Positions 43,594 to 55,911 are shown, counted from the stretch's first letter. The stretch: DNA of 64,000 nt from Rhizomys pruinosus (GCA_009823505.1 VZQC01005745.1:1301053-1365052), one strand, 5' to 3'. Notes: generated by a model not told the origin, from the letters alone. Numbers and translations are program-made.

Positions 43594-43745
43594 GCCAGGC
43601 ATGGTGGCACATGCCTTTAATCCCAGGACTCAGGAGGCAGAGACAGGCAGATCTCCGAGTTCAAGGCCAGCCAGGTCTACAGAGCAAGTTCCAGGCCAGC
43701 TGGGTCTACAGAGAGACCTTGCCTCAAAACCACCCTCCCCCAAAA
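43594..43745 (+). repeat. B1 SINE with TSD
   Basis: Sense B1. agaatttcaagaca flanks it at about 43580 and 43748. Confidence 0.93.
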
Positions 43746-44065
43746 AAAGAATTTCAAGACAATAATAGCACAGCATAAAACCCATTCTGAGTTCTGTGCA
43801 CTGGTGTGGGCCCTTCCAGAACTATCTCTATATGTCACATGTCCATGGAGCTGTCCCTGTGAGTTTCCTTTGAAGAAGTACTTTGAGAAGCATGTGGTGT
43901 AAGAAGGAGTGAGAATACCAGATGTTGTCATCTCTGGGAATGTACTCACTCTTGACTTACTCTTGTGACATCAGCAGGGGTATTTTTTGAGGTCATTCTT
44001 GTGACATCAGCGGGGCATTTCTCAGATTCACATCTGTCCTAAGAATCACATAAGATACATTTTCT

Positions 44066-44314
44066 TTTTTTCTTTTTTTTTTTAATTTTATTTATTTGTG
44101 TGTATGAATGTACTGTCTGCATGTAGGTTTGTGCACCCATGTTGTGCAATGCTGCAGAGATCAGAAGAGGGTCTCGGATTCCCTTGGAACTGGAGTTCTC
44201 CTGGAATTGGAGTTACGGATGGTTCTCAGCCGCCATGTGGGTGCTGGGGATCGAACCCGGGTCCTCTGCAAGAGTAGTCAGTGCTCTTAACCACTAGGCC
44301 ATCTCTCCAGCCCC
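44066..44314 (-). repeat. B3-type SINE with 14-bp TSD
   Basis: aagatacattttct at 44052-44065 and 44315-44328; full antisense B3. Confidence 0.96.
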
Positions 44315-44328
44315 AAGATACATTTTCT

Positions 44329-44925
44329 ACACTTGTTCTGTGTCAGTTGCTTATGACTTAAGGGCAGACACCATCACTGAATGAATGTTTAGGAGTGTAC
44401 TTGTAACTGTGGCTGAAGGTGGTCTAGAAGGCTTCTGGAACCGGGTGGGAGGCGGTTAGCTAAGGCCCAAGAATTGAGCCTGGCTGTCAGTGGAGAGTTA
44501 GCTCCTTGTACTGGGGCATCTGCCAGGTCAGAGTAGGACTGGAATACCCCACACAGCAGATGCTAGAGAAGCAGGCAGTCTGTGCATGTAGGTAGGAGAT
44601 GCCACCTGGAACTGTGCTGGTAGTTAAGGTAAGCCAAGTACAGGCCTCAAGAAACAGGCAGTTTGAGCAAAAAGGGAACTAGAGTTAGGACAGTGCCCAC
44701 TACAGGCTGTAGATTGAGAGGTTGGAGAAGTTGTACTTTGCCATCCCCCCCCCCCCCATTCAGGAAGGAGTTCCTGTTGGCCTGGTTTTCTAAGTTTTCT
44801 AGAAGAGGGTACAGAATAGACTCTTTTCCCAAGGTGATGTGTCTGTTTCTCAAAACAGCCTGCATGTTGGAATTACCTGGAGTGCTTTAAAGTAGTGCCC
44901 GGGATTCATCTGGATCAATTAAATT
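44329..44925. other. Unique intergenic sequence
   Basis: No exon or SINE seen; a short C-run at about 44746-44757. Confidence 0.4.
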
Positions 44926-44934
44926 AAAATCATC

Positions 44935-45092
44935 GCCGGGCATGGTGGCGCACGCCTTTAATCCTAGCACTCGGGAGGCACAGGCAGGCAGATCTTTGTG
45001 AGTTCAAGGCCAGCCTGGTCTACAGAGTGAGTTCCAGGACAACTCGGGCTACAGGGAGACCCTGTCTCAAAAAGACCAAAAAAAAAAAAAAA
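44935..45092 (+). repeat. B1 SINE
   Basis: Sense B1 (gccgggcatggtggcgcac) flanked by aaatcatc at about 44927 and 45091. Confidence 0.95.
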
Positions 45093-45367
45093 TCATCATG
45101 CGTGGGCTCTGGGCATTAGTCTGTTTCTAAAGCTCTCCAGAGATTTCTAATGTGGGCCTGAGCTGAGACTTGTTGGTCTAGAAGACACAGACATGTTGAA
45201 ACACATCTTCTCTATGTAATGTCAGCCCTGATGTGTGTACAAGGAGCTTGAAGTTCAATTAGAATATGTGGCAGAACCTGATGGCTGCCCACTTGGTATC
45301 CAGCCCTCCACTCTTTCTGTGATAGCCACATGGACTTAGGAGAGTAACTGTGGACTCAGTCTTTTAT

Positions 45368-45556
45368 TTTATTTTATTTTATTTTATTTTATTTTATTTT
45401 ATTTTATTTTTTTTGGTCTTTTTGAGACAGGGTCTCCCTGTAGCCCCAGCTGTCCTGGAACTCACTCTGTAGACCAGGCTGCTCTTGAACTCACAAAGAT
45501 CCACCTGCCTCTGCCTCCCAAGTGCTAGGATTAAAGGCATGGGCCACCATGCCCGG
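45368..45556 (-). repeat. B1 SINE with (TTTTA)n tail and 17-bp TSD
   Basis: The TSD tggactcagtcttttat lies at 45351-45367 and 45557-45573. The antisense poly(A) tail has become a pentanucleotide (ATTTT)n run to about 45410. Confidence 0.96.
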
Positions 45557-45573
45557 TGGACTCAGTCTTTTAT

Positions 45574-46150
45574 GATTGAGCTGGGTTGGTCCTTCAGTTG
45601 CTCTAAATCTTGCAACTCACTTTTTCCACTTCCTTGGCAGCTGGAGGTGGTACAAATTGTAGTCAATGACATCTCAGGCATTGGCTAAAGGGTTTTCTGG
45701 GACAGTCTTTGATTTCCTAATAAGAGAGGATAGGGTTGGGCCCTTTACTTCTCCGTGCTTTGAACAGGGAGGAGAAATTCTAGCCATCTTGTCACCTGAG
45801 GTAACAAAGCAGAAAAGGATGAAGTTATTGAGATGTTGGCCTGGACATCATAGGTACTCAGTGGACATCAGCCTCCTTCCCTCTTGATTTGCTCTGGGTA
45901 GATCAGTCCCCCACCCCCACCACTTTGGCTGCACAATAGGATACAGGGGGCTTTGAAAACTATTTACGTGGATAGAGAAAATACAATATAGATATACACA
46001 ATGGAGATATTTTGGCCATGAAGAATAAAATTTTACAATTTGCAGGCTAGAGATCATCATGGTAAGTAAATAAATCAGGCTCAGAAAAATAAAAGTCAAG
46101 TGTTTCCTTTCCATGTACAAATAGATTTTATATTATATATATGCATACAT
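45574..46150. other. Unique intergenic sequence
   Basis: Nothing recognised. Confidence 0.4.
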
Positions 46151-46157
46151 ATTCACA

Positions 46158-46650
46158 CATAGGCTAGGGAGATGGTGTATTTGGTAAAGTGCTTGCCACA
46201 CAAGCACGACAACATGAGTTCAAATCCCGACACCCAGGTAAAAAACTGGGCATGGTGGTGCATGTCCATAACGCCATGCTCGAAGGACTTGGAGGGAGAA
46301 GATGCAGGATCCTCAGGGCTTGCTGGCCAGGCACTCTAGCTGAAATGATGAGCTGCAGGTTCAGTTATAGACCTGTCTCAAAAATAATGATGTAGCTGAG
46401 CATGGTGGTGCACGCCTTTAATCCCAGCACTTGGGAGGAAGAGGCAGGTAGAAATCTGTGAGTTCAAGGCAAGCCTGATCTACATAGCGAGTTGCAGGCC
46501 AGCTGGAGCTACAGGGAGACCGTCTCACAAAACAAAACAAAACACGAAAAAATGTAACTGAGGAAGACATTGACATTGACCTCTGGCCTCAGCTTGGGCT
46601 CCATAGATGCACAAATGTTCACATACACATGCACAATAAAAAAAAATATG
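46158..46650 (+). repeat. B4-type SINE split by a B1
   Basis: An ID-like head (gagatggtgtatttggtaaa), a B1-like middle and the CA-rich tail gttcacatacacatgcaca are typical of B4. It is interrupted at about 46394-46550 by a sense B1. Confidence 0.75.
46394..46550 (+). repeat. B1 SINE inside the B4
   Basis: gctgagcatggtggtgcac to an A-rich acaaaacaaaac tail; aatgatgta / aatgtaact on either side looks like an imperfect target repeat. Confidence 0.88.
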
Positions 46651-46660
46651 TCGTCAAGGC

Positions 46661-46887
46661 TGGAGAGATGGCCTAGTGGTTAAGAGCACTGACTGCTCTT
46701 GCAGAGGACCCTGGTTCGATTCCCAGCACCCAGACGGCGGCTAAGAACTGTCTTTAACTCCAGTTCCAGGGGAATCCGATCCGACACCCTCTTCTGACCT
46801 CCGAGGCATTGCATGACACGGGTGCACTAACCTACATGCAGATAGTACACTCATACACATAAAAAATAATAAATAAATTAAAAAATA
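46661..46887 (+). repeat. B3-type SINE without the doubled segment
   Basis: ggctggagagatggcctag to an AATAAATAAA tail. The aactccagttccagg segment is single. Confidence 0.94.
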
Positions 46888-46972
46888 TGCCATTAAGATG
46901 TCTCAGTGGTTAAAGGGCATTTCCTGTCAAGCCTGATGACCTGATTTCAATCCCCAGAACCACCATGTTTTC
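46888..46972 (+). repeat. tRNA-derived SINE head fragment
   Basis: agatgtctcagtggttaaag to aatccccagaaccaccatg resembles a B2/B4-type head only. Confidence 0.55.
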
Positions 46973-47810
46973 TTCTGTCCTGTGTATGTGGGAACACCTT
47001 GGGCAACCCCAAGACCATCAGGGACCATCAGGTACCACTGGACACATTCTTCTCCCACCCCTTTGGCCTTTGGTTCTCTGACCTCACAGTCTCTGAGATC
47101 TCTTGTAGTCTGATGCTCAATATGTCCATGATGGCAGAGAGGGGAGGGAGTGACACATGGCAGGGCCCTGACTCCCAAGTTTGGGGCCCAGGAAGTAATC
47201 GTCTTAGTTTCCACTCCCACCCCTCTGCAGGCTGAGTCCCAGTTTCTTCCCCACAGGGTGGTAATGCCATATACAAAGATGTAATGTTGGGGGAAAGAAC
47301 TTCAGAGGGCCTCCAGGCCCCTGCCTCCTTAGTGTCAGATCCCACCCCAGGTCTGGCCTGGAAAGAGGAAGAATTGAGAAGAAAGGATAGATGCTTTACC
47401 TATGAGGTCAGCCAGGGACCCATCTAATGCCAGGCTACTGGGAGCTGAGGACGAGGCAGCAAAGCTTCTGCTAGCCTCATTCCTTTCAGAGAAGGGCAAA
47501 GTGTTTACATGTCATGCTCCTGCTCTTAAACATGTTCTCATTTGTTCAACATACTCCTGAGTACCTATAATATATGCCTCTTAAGCACAGGGATGCAGAG
47601 ACTTAAATACCCAGGAAAATGTGGAGGACCGGTATTGGCAGGGAGTGTGTCTTTACACAGCCCTATGCTGCCAACTTCAGCGGCCTGAGCCCTCCTAAGC
47701 TTTTAGTGAACTTGCCTCAGGCCAAGCCAGAATCTGTGACTACTATACAGAAAAGAATTTCAGGCCTTGTTGGTAGGATAAAGCAGATCCAGGGTCTACT
47801 TTTATTTTAT
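46973..47810. other. Unique intergenic sequence
   Basis: Overlapping open frames on both strands around 46927-47345, none with gene-like features. Confidence 0.4.
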
Positions 47811-47814
47811 TTTA

Positions 47815-47932
47815 CTTTTGAGAAAAGTTCTTATGGTATAGCCCTGGCTGGCCTTGAACTCACAGTGAATGATCCATCTGGCTCTGCTTCTTGAGTGCTG
47901 GGATTAAAGTCATGTGCCACCATGCCTGGAAT
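47815..47932 (-). repeat. B1 SINE, diverged
   Basis: gagaaaagttcttatggtat to gtgccaccatgcctgg. Confidence 0.8.
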
Positions 47933-47957
47933 TGGAGATTTAAAAATAATTATTTAG

Positions 47958-48170
47958 GGGCTGGAGAGATGGCTCAATGGTTGAGAGAGCTGACTGCTCT
48001 TGCAGAGGACCTGGGTTGGATTCCTAGCACCCAAATGGCGGCTAAGAACCATCTTTAACTCCAGTTCCAGGGGAATCCGACTCCCTCTTCTGACCTCTGA
48101 AGCATTGCACGACATGGGTGCACCAACCTACATGCAGACAGTACACTCATACACCTAAGAAGTAAAAATA
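47958..48170 (+). repeat. B3-type SINE
   Basis: ggggctggagagatggctca to a short A-rich tail; single aactccagttcc segment. Confidence 0.94.
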
Positions 48171-48172
48171 GA

Positions 48173-48340
48173 GCCAGGCATGATGGCGCATGCCTTTGAT
48201 CCTAGCACTTGGGAGTCAGAGGCAGGCGGATCTTTGTGAGTCCAAGGCCAGCCTGGTCTACAGAGTGAGTTCTAGGACAGCTGGGACTACAGGGAGACCC
48301 TGTCTCGAAAAGAAAAAAAAAAAAAAAAGAAAGAAATAAC
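48173..48340 (+). repeat. B1 SINE
   Basis: gccaggcatgatggcgcatg to an A-run, directly after the B3. Confidence 0.94.
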
Positions 48341-48578
48341 AAACAGAAAAAAGTAATAAAAAGTAGATATTCATTAAATTTTATACATGGGACAAAAAGT
48401 TCTTTGGAAATGATTCATCCCTGTTATGGAATAGTTTATGCTCAATTTACTACTTATCCATGTAATTTCTTATTACATCTGTCCTAAGACATGGGGCAAT
48501 TTTGATCTTAACTTCAGCTCCTCTTTCTTGCTGAAGCCTGCTGAAATCTTTAGCTGGCTTTAATAAAAGAGACTCACA

Positions 48579-48775
48579 GGGCTGGAGAGATGATTCCGTG
48601 GTTAAGAGCACTGGCTGCTCTTCCAGAAGACTTGGGTTCTGTTCCCAGCACCCACATAGCAGCTAACAACTGTCCATAACTTCATCTCTAGGAGATTTGA
48701 TACCCTCTTCTGACTTCTGTGGGCATTGCATACATGTAATACACTATACACATACGGGCAAAACATTCACAAATA
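48579..48775 (+). repeat. Older B3/B2-type SINE
   Basis: ggggctggagagatgattcc, then a diverged body without a clean A-tail. Confidence 0.88.
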
Positions 48776-49335
48776 TCTGCAAGGAACACATGGTTTAGCC
48801 AAGCAGACAGTGTCAAAAGAGGTGAAGGGAATGTTCGAACCGGCCGATCCTGGAACTCGGCACTGTGGCCCACAAGTACCGAGCAGCGGAAGGCAGTGGT
48901 TGTGACGGGTCTCATCTCTAACGAGACATCAGTACCATGGTCTAGAATTAATAATATGGAAAGAGCCTTAAAAATCTGGAAATCAATAGAAGAAAAGGCT
49001 TTTGTCAAGATAGAAGCAAGTGTGAGAAAGAAAAGAATAGAAAGATGTCCCTGAAAGGGAGGAAGAAGAATAAAGAGAACAGAGGAAGAGAATATTCTGG
49101 GTCTTCATAAAATTATTGTAGGTACTTAAATTTTTTTGCTAAATATAGGCTCATATCACCTTTCTAAAAATTAAAGTTTATTTGCAAATGTTCTCATGCT
49201 GACTTTCTTGTATTTTACCATTAGCTCAAAATACATGACACACTGCTGCCCACTGCTTGGCCCCTCGTTACCTTATATTCTCCTCCACTCCATTCTCATG
49301 TCTTCCTCTTTCTAATCCTGGGATTCTCTTATTTA
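48776..49335. other. Unique intergenic sequence
   Basis: Nothing recognised. Confidence 0.35.
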
Positions 49336-49339
49336 TTTA

Positions 49340-49489
49340 TTTTTTGTATTTTTGAGACAGGGTCTCCCTTTTAGTCCCAGCTGGCCTGGAGCTCACTCTG
49401 TAGACCAGGCTGGCCTTGAACTCACAGAGATCCACCTGCCTCTGCCTCCCGGGTGCTGGGATTAAAGGCGTGTGCCACCACGCCTGGCT
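49340..49489 (-). repeat. B1 SINE
   Basis: gagacagggtctccctttta to caccacgcctggc. Confidence 0.94.
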
Positions 49490-49702
49490 TATTTTTTAAT
49501 TTTATGTGTATGCATGTTTTGCCTGCATGTATGTTAAGGGCACTTGTGCATGCAGTGCCTACAGAGGCCAGAGAGGGTGTCAGATCCCATGGAACTGGAG
49601 CTATGGATAGTTGTTAGCTGCCATATGGGTGCTGGGAACTGGACACAGGTCCTCTGCAAGACCAGCCAGTGCTCTTAACCACTGAGCCATCTCTGCAGCC
49701 AC
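49490..49702 (-). repeat. Older B3-type SINE
   Basis: Antisense, ending gagccatctctgcagcc. Confidence 0.88.
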
Positions 49703-50013
49703 TAATCCTGGGCTCTTCAATGTCTTTCCTTTGTGTCCAAGGCAGAGGGCACAGGGCCAGGAGAAGCATGCCAACATTTGAAAATAGCCTAATGTCTCAT
49801 TCTCTTGATTACTGAGATTCCATCGTGTGCCCTAAAGGCTCGTTGACTGCAAGTGCGGATTCGTATGTGTTCAGAGTTTCATTGTACAACAATTGGTTTT
49901 AGAGTAAAAGTTCCTTTCTGTCTCTTTCCCCATGTTTTTCATTATATTTTCGAGTCTTCCAAATTTCAAAGCCAAGCCTCCATTCTGGCTGACCCCAGAT
50001 CCCTGGAGACTAC

Positions 50014-50014
50014 N
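50014..50014. other. Single N
   Basis: Lies at tacnctctccagcccc. The bases right after it are the last part of an antisense B3 head with no B3 body before it, so sequence may be missing at this point. Confidence 0.95.
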
Positions 50015-50528
50015 CTCTCCAGCCCCTCCCCTCCCTTTTGATAAGTGAGATTAATGAGGTGGCCCTAGAGATGCCTTGGATGGGATTATAATCTGAGACG
50101 GAGGAAGCAGGAGCAACTAGGGCTACACGGGGTTTAGTGCATGGTCTTTCCCTAGAAATGGGGTCTCTAAGGAGATTCTTGGAAAATTGCACATTTTCAC
50201 CTGGGAAAGAAGAAAAGGCCTTAAGCAGTTGTTAACTGTTGGAATTCTTCAGGGCTATTGAGAGGCTTCGACTAGATCTCTGGGTTGAGGGACTCCTTTT
50301 TCTTCTCATATAATGAAGATTTTTACTTTCTATTCTGCCTCAATGTGGGTACAAATATGGCCTCCAGGTATCCTGTCCTCCACATATCCTGTTGTGAGGT
50401 GTCTACAGGTGCCTGAAGAGCCTCACTGGGAGAGTAATCACTAAATTAGGCTCCAAGGGTGAATAGATGGGAAAGGGAGGAAGGAAAATCATTAGAAGTC
50501 AAGACAAGATCGAGAGAGAGCAGGTGGA

Positions 50529-50710
50529 CTGGAGAGATGGTTCAGTGTTTAAGAGAGCTGGCTACTCTTCTAGGGGACCCAGGTTTGGTTCCCAGAACCC
50601 ACATGACAGCTAACAACCATCTGGAACTCTAGTTTCAGGGGATCTGACACACTCTTATGGCATCTGTGGACTTACATGTAGGCAAAATACTTACACATAT
50701 AAAACCAAAA
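50529..50710 (+). repeat. B3/B2-type SINE, older
   Basis: ctggagagatggttcagtg to aaaccaaaatag. Confidence 0.88.
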
Positions 50711-50727
50711 TAGATAATTTTTTTTTC

Positions 50728-50808
50728 AAGCTGGCTTTGAACTCACAGAGATCCGTCTGCCTCTGCCTTCCGAGTGCTGGGATTAAAGATGTGCACCACC
50801 ACACCCCA
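50728..50808 (-). repeat. B1 SINE right-arm fragment
   Basis: caagctggctttgaactc to caccaccacacccc. Confidence 0.85.
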
Positions 50809-50813
50809 CCAAT

Positions 50814-51077
50814 AATTTTTTTTTATTTCACTTTATGTGTATGTCTGTACTGTATGCATGTAGGTTTGTGCACCCGTGTTGTGCAATGCCACGGAGGTCA
50901 GAAGAGGGTGTTGGATTCCCCTGGAACTGGAGTTAAAGACGGCTCTCAGCCGCTATGTGGGTGCTGGGAATTGAACCCGGGTCCTCTGCAAGAGCAGTTG
51001 GCACTATTAACTGCTAGAACCTGGGTCCTCTGCAAGAGCAGGTGGCACTCTTAACTGCTAGGCCATCTCTCCAGCCC
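50814..51077 (-). repeat. B3-type SINE with 44-bp internal duplication
   Basis: Antisense B3. The head segment beginning gaacc(c/t)gggtcctctgc occurs twice in tandem, 50973-51016 and 51017-51060, with four visible mismatches. Confidence 0.93.
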
Positions 51078-52674
51078 CCACCCCGCCAATAATTTTCAAA
51101 AAGAGAGAGCAGATGTGTTTTGGAAATAGCGGATAGTCTGACCATGTGAGTGGGTTCTGGGATGTGTGTTCAGGAACATGCTTCAGCTAACATTTGTGGC
51201 TGAGGATCTCAATGCAAATATGAGCAAAACACAGAGCAAGCAGCTAAGCTATGCTGCAAGCCTGTACACATAAAGCCCTTTGCCCTGTGCCTGGAATGTG
51301 GCAAGCACCTAAGAATGCTCGCTGGAATTGTTCCTGAAGAGGCTGCCCTTGGGCAGGGGAAGAAGGTGGTCTGTGGGCGGAGGTCCCCCCTCCTGAATTT
51401 CCAGCTAGGTGAGCCCAGTTATGACATGGGAACTCAGTGGGAGGGCATCAAGGTGTCCTGTCTCAAAGCTCCTGGATTTTATATCCACTGCCCTTGGGCT
51501 CTCTAATATGTCTAGTTTCTAAACTGCTTTTATTCATGGGAGACAGTATCGGTCATCCACATCAAAAATTATGCAGATTGCAGACTGAAGGGTTCCTGAA
51601 GCACTTTTTGGCCTTTAGCTATCAGAGGATGGGGTTCTGGTTCACAGGCCTTGGCTGAGGGCTCAGAGGCTTGGCCAAATCAGTTTTCCCTCTGCAGTCT
51701 GAAATAGCCAACCGCTGGGCAGAGCCCCCAGCAGCATGTGAAGTGGGAAGCTGCCACATCTCCGCACCTTCTGGATCCCCCCATGCACGGTGGTTCTCAG
51801 GAGAGTCACTCAAGGCTCCCTTCTTCCCATTCCTAGGGTATCCCCCACCGAAACAAAAGCACAAACACAAACCGCCTGTATCTCTTTCCTTCCTCTCTGC
51901 AAGAAGTAGGGGGCAAGGCAGGAAGGGGCATAAGGAGGGGTAGTATTCAGGGACCAGTGCCCCAGCACATAGGGCAGGGGGCTCTATTTCTCGGCCCTCT
52001 TCCGAGTTGCTGCTGTCTTTCAGGGAATGTGTTCCCTGGCTTCCATCCTGCCTATAGATGCCAGCTTGGCCACCAGCCATTCGCGCATGCGTCTGTCACA
52101 AGCAGAGTCTTCCCACCTTCAGACAGAAGTATCCCAAGGCTGGGGAATGTGTGTACCTCAGTGGACTGAGCAGCGCTCACAGGGCAGGGAGTGCTCAGGA
52201 TGTTATAAAACACATTTCATAAAAAATTTAAAAGTGATATCACATTACACAAAGGTTGAAACTAGAGAATGAAAAAGATCACCCTGAATCCATCCATCTT
52301 AATATAAGATCTTTCCATGGCCTAGGATAGAGACTCCAGTATCATACCACTTTGAAATGGTTAATAGCTGGGAACATGTATTGAGCACTTAACTACATAC
52401 CAGACCAAAAATTGTCTCAAGAATTTTACATTTATTGATCCTTTTGACCTTAACATATGAGGTGGATATTTTCATGATGATTAACATCTCTGTTTAGAAA
52501 TGAGGTAATGGAGGTACAGAGAGGTTCAGTGACTTGCCTGAAGTCACACAGATGAAGAGCAGAGAGTTGAGCCTGGCTTTAAATCTGACCAGCACCACTC
52601 CAGCTTGGTTTATCCTAATCATTGATGCATATTCAGGTTGATAAGATCCTTTTACAATGAACAATTTTGAATAT
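51078..52674. other. Unique intergenic block
   Basis: About 1.6 kb free of SINEs. An NRF1-like cgcgcatgcgt sits at 52082-52092. Open frames on both strands at 51315-52272 have no recognisable family. Confidence 0.4.
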
Positions 52675-52691
52675 AGAAAATATAAGGAACA

Positions 52692-52943
52692 GGGGCTGGA
52701 GAGATGGCCTAGCGGTTAAGAGCGCCGACTGCTCTTGCAGAGGACTCGGGTTCAATCCCCAGCACCCACATGGCAGCTGAGAACCGTCTGTAACTCCAGT
52801 TCCAGGAGAACTCCAGTTCCAGGGGAATCAGACACCCTCTTCTGACCTCTGAGGCATTGCACGACACGGGTGCACAAACCTACATGCAGACAGTACATTC
52901 ATACACATAAATAAATAAATAAATAATAAATAAATTAAAAACA
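52692..52943 (+). repeat. B3-type SINE with 17-bp TSD
   Basis: agaaaatataaggaaca at 52675-52691 and 52944-52960; doubled internal segment; (AAAT)n tail. Confidence 0.96.
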
Positions 52944-53149
52944 AGAAAATATAAGGAACAAAATAGAGAATATAAGGAACCTCATGTCCCATCACCCAGT
53001 TTCGAAAGTTATTATCATACACCTCTTTTTACTTTCCCATGTCTCCCTTCCAGATTATTCTAGAGCAAATTCAGGTACTATGTCATTTTATCTATATTTT
53101 AGTAAACTTCTAAACGATAGGTGGATTTTTAAAATGCATTCTCTTCTTC

Positions 53150-53318
53150 TTACTGTGTGCATGTGTATGACTGTGCATGTTTGTGAGTGCCAAGGCATAC
53201 ATGTGGAGGTCAGAGGACAACTTTAGGGAATCTAGCCTCTCCTTTCACTGTGGTTTCTGGGAATTGAACTCAGGCTTTCGTGACAAGCTATTTTACCCAT
53301 TAAGCCATCTTGCTGGCC
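53150..53318 (-). repeat. Old tRNA-derived SINE
   Basis: gtggaggtcagaggacaact to aagccatcttgctggcc is an antisense B2/B4-type pattern. Confidence 0.6.
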
Positions 53319-53473
53319 CTGGATTTAAACAAAACAAACATCTTATGGTAACACCATATTATGAGCCATATTGTGCCCTGGAATGCATGAGTCCTTAATA
53401 TAATTTTATGAAATACCTAATCAGTATTCAAATATCCATGATAATTAAAAATATTCTTAAAAAATATTTTTTA

Positions 53474-53626
53474 GCCGGGCGTGGGGCGCATGCCTTTAAC
53501 TCTAGCACTTGGGAGGCAGAGGCAGGCAGATCTTTGTGAGTTCAAGGCCAACCTGGTCTACAGAATGAGTTCAGGAGCCGTGGGGCTTACAGCGAGACAC
53601 CTCTTGAAACGACCAAAAAAAAAAAA
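53474..53626 (+). repeat. B1 SINE
   Basis: gccgggcgtggggcgcatg to an A-run, with a second B1 tail scrap at 53630-53680. Confidence 0.92.
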
Positions 53627-53769
53627 AAAAGAGCTCCGGGCCAGCCAGAGATACATAGTGAGACCATGTCTCAAAAAAAGTCAAAACTGCCCCCAACCAA
53701 AAAAATTGGTTTGTTCAAAATCAACAGTCCAAAAAGGCCATGGGGTGAGATACATTGCTTAACTTTTGT

Positions 53770-54055
53770 TTTTTTTCAGATAAGGTCTCACGTGGCCCAG
53801 TCTGGCCTCAAAGTCCTTATGTAACTTGGGGTGAACTGATTCTCCTGTTTCTATCTCCTCAATGCTGGTGCTGGGTTCACAGGTGTGCACTCTCATGCCT
53901 GTTTTTTTTTTTTCCTCTCTTCTCTATAGGACTTTGCTAGATAACTCAGGCCCTAGGAAATCATAATGCAGCCCAGGCTGACCTCCCATTTGTGATCTTC
54001 TTGCTTCTGCATCTGAAATGCTGGGATTGCAGTTGTGTATCACAAGATCCACCTC
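53770..54055 (-). repeat. Two old B1-like SINEs
   Basis: Diverged antisense B1 patterns at about 53775-53906 and 53925-54055. Confidence 0.55.
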
Positions 54056-55905
54056 CACCTATTTCTCTTAATCTGGGTTTTGTTGACTATATCCCTGAGA
54101 AATGCTTAAACTAGTCTCTGTCCTTATCTTTGCAGATAACCTGCCATGTGGTTTTCACAACCAGAAATGACTTCCTATTCTATTCAGCAGACAGACCATT
54201 AACCTTTTTTCTTGTGTACTTAGGTTGCTTTCAGTTTTCTACTACTATAGACATTGCTGGACGGACAGCATATACAGTGTATTTTGTCCTGTATCTGGGT
54301 TCAGTTTCTCAGAATGTGACAAAGTACAATCATGCCCCTAAGGCATGAACAATTTTTCCTTGGCACACCATGCTATTTGTCTGTCCAAGGGGTTGGACAT
54401 TCCCTGGCACATGTAGGAGTGCTGTCACATATCCTAACAGCACTCAGGCCTATACTGTAGTTGAAGGATATTTACTGAAGTCTTGGTAATTATGAAGGTA
54501 ACAAGTTAGAGGAGATGCTGACAGGAATTCCAGCTATAGAAAGGGGAATGCAATCCACAATTTACCACAAGTCAGAGTGAGTCAGAACTTTGTTCATTTC
54601 CATTGTGAAAAGAAAAACTTGATAACAGGAGTTATTAATAGGCCATTAGACTCTGCATTAGTCAGTGCTTTGTTGAATTTCAGCGATAGTCATTGAATTT
54701 CACAGAGATGTGAGAACATTGGCAAAGATCCAGACCTTGACGAACTTGGTGGAGGATGGAAGAATCCCAGAGAAAAATCAAAGCAATCAAAGATGAGCCA
54801 TTGTTCTGGTCTTAATGCTGAACAAATTTCTGTGAGGTCCTCATTCAGTTGCTTGCTTCTGTCTGCAGAAGGCTGATGGTATGGAAAGGGGCCTCCACCA
54901 ACCAGGCAACACAAGATGGGGCTCTCTCATGATCTGGGATGATTGTATTTCAGGACAAGCATTCTTGGACTGCTGGCCCTGGAAATATTTGGGAAATCAT
55001 CGGCTCCACTGCTCTGGGTGGATCAGATACCCACTCACTACCTGCTTCCAGGGGTCCCTCTCCAGCTTTGAGACAACTATTTCCTGGCAGCTTCCTAAGG
55101 ATGTGTAGGTCTGAGGGAAGCCCTCCCCAAGTTGCCTGGGCTGGCCTTCTCCTTCCCGTCTCTTGCATATTCAGTTCAGTACCTATTTACAGCCAGCTAG
55201 GTTGGCATTCATAACCTCATCTGATCCTGCCATTCCAGCCTTACCAGGCATAGCATGGACTTAGAGAAAATTGGAGTGGTGAAGTGGAAACTACTTTCTT
55301 GCTGACATGGAGTGGGAGTGACCCAAGACACCTTAGGAGCTGTTCAGTTTACTTTCCTACAAGGTAATAAGGGCTTTACATTACATTCCTTTGAAATAGC
55401 AAAACAACCTTGGAGGTAGGCTTCCACAGGTGTGGAATTGGAGATTAAGACAAGTAATTTGCCCAGGGTTCCACTGCCAGTAGAGGAGTGCCTCCACCAT
55501 GTCTACCTGGCAGTAAAATCTGTGCCCTTTAGAGCTGCCAGACATGAAAATTGCAGACCAGAGTCTCCCCACCTAAAACCACACACACTCTAACCTGAGA
55601 CAGAAAGGCAGGCTCCTGTGTCAAGGAATCTTCCTATGACACTCAGCCTGTTCTGACACTTGATGCATGGAGACCCAGGATGTGGCTGAGCCCAGGCCAG
55701 CCTGGATCCAGTGTAACTGGACCAGATGGACCAATGCTGCCCACAACTCCCACCTCTGCCCTACCAAGGTCCTGGAAATGCCATCTCAAGAGACACCATC
55801 ACGGCAAAGGGCCATGCTTGTCAGCTTCAGGAGTCAGTCTGGGGCTGAAGCAGCAATATGTAGTGGAAAAACCTAGCAGGGCCCTATTGCAAGTTACTTA
55901 AAACT
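54056..55905. other. Unique intergenic block upstream of Ormdl3
   Basis: About 1.8 kb without young SINEs. Around 54210-54260 the text resembles an old L1 remnant. No exon supported. Confidence 0.4.
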
Positions 55906-55911
55906 TGAATT

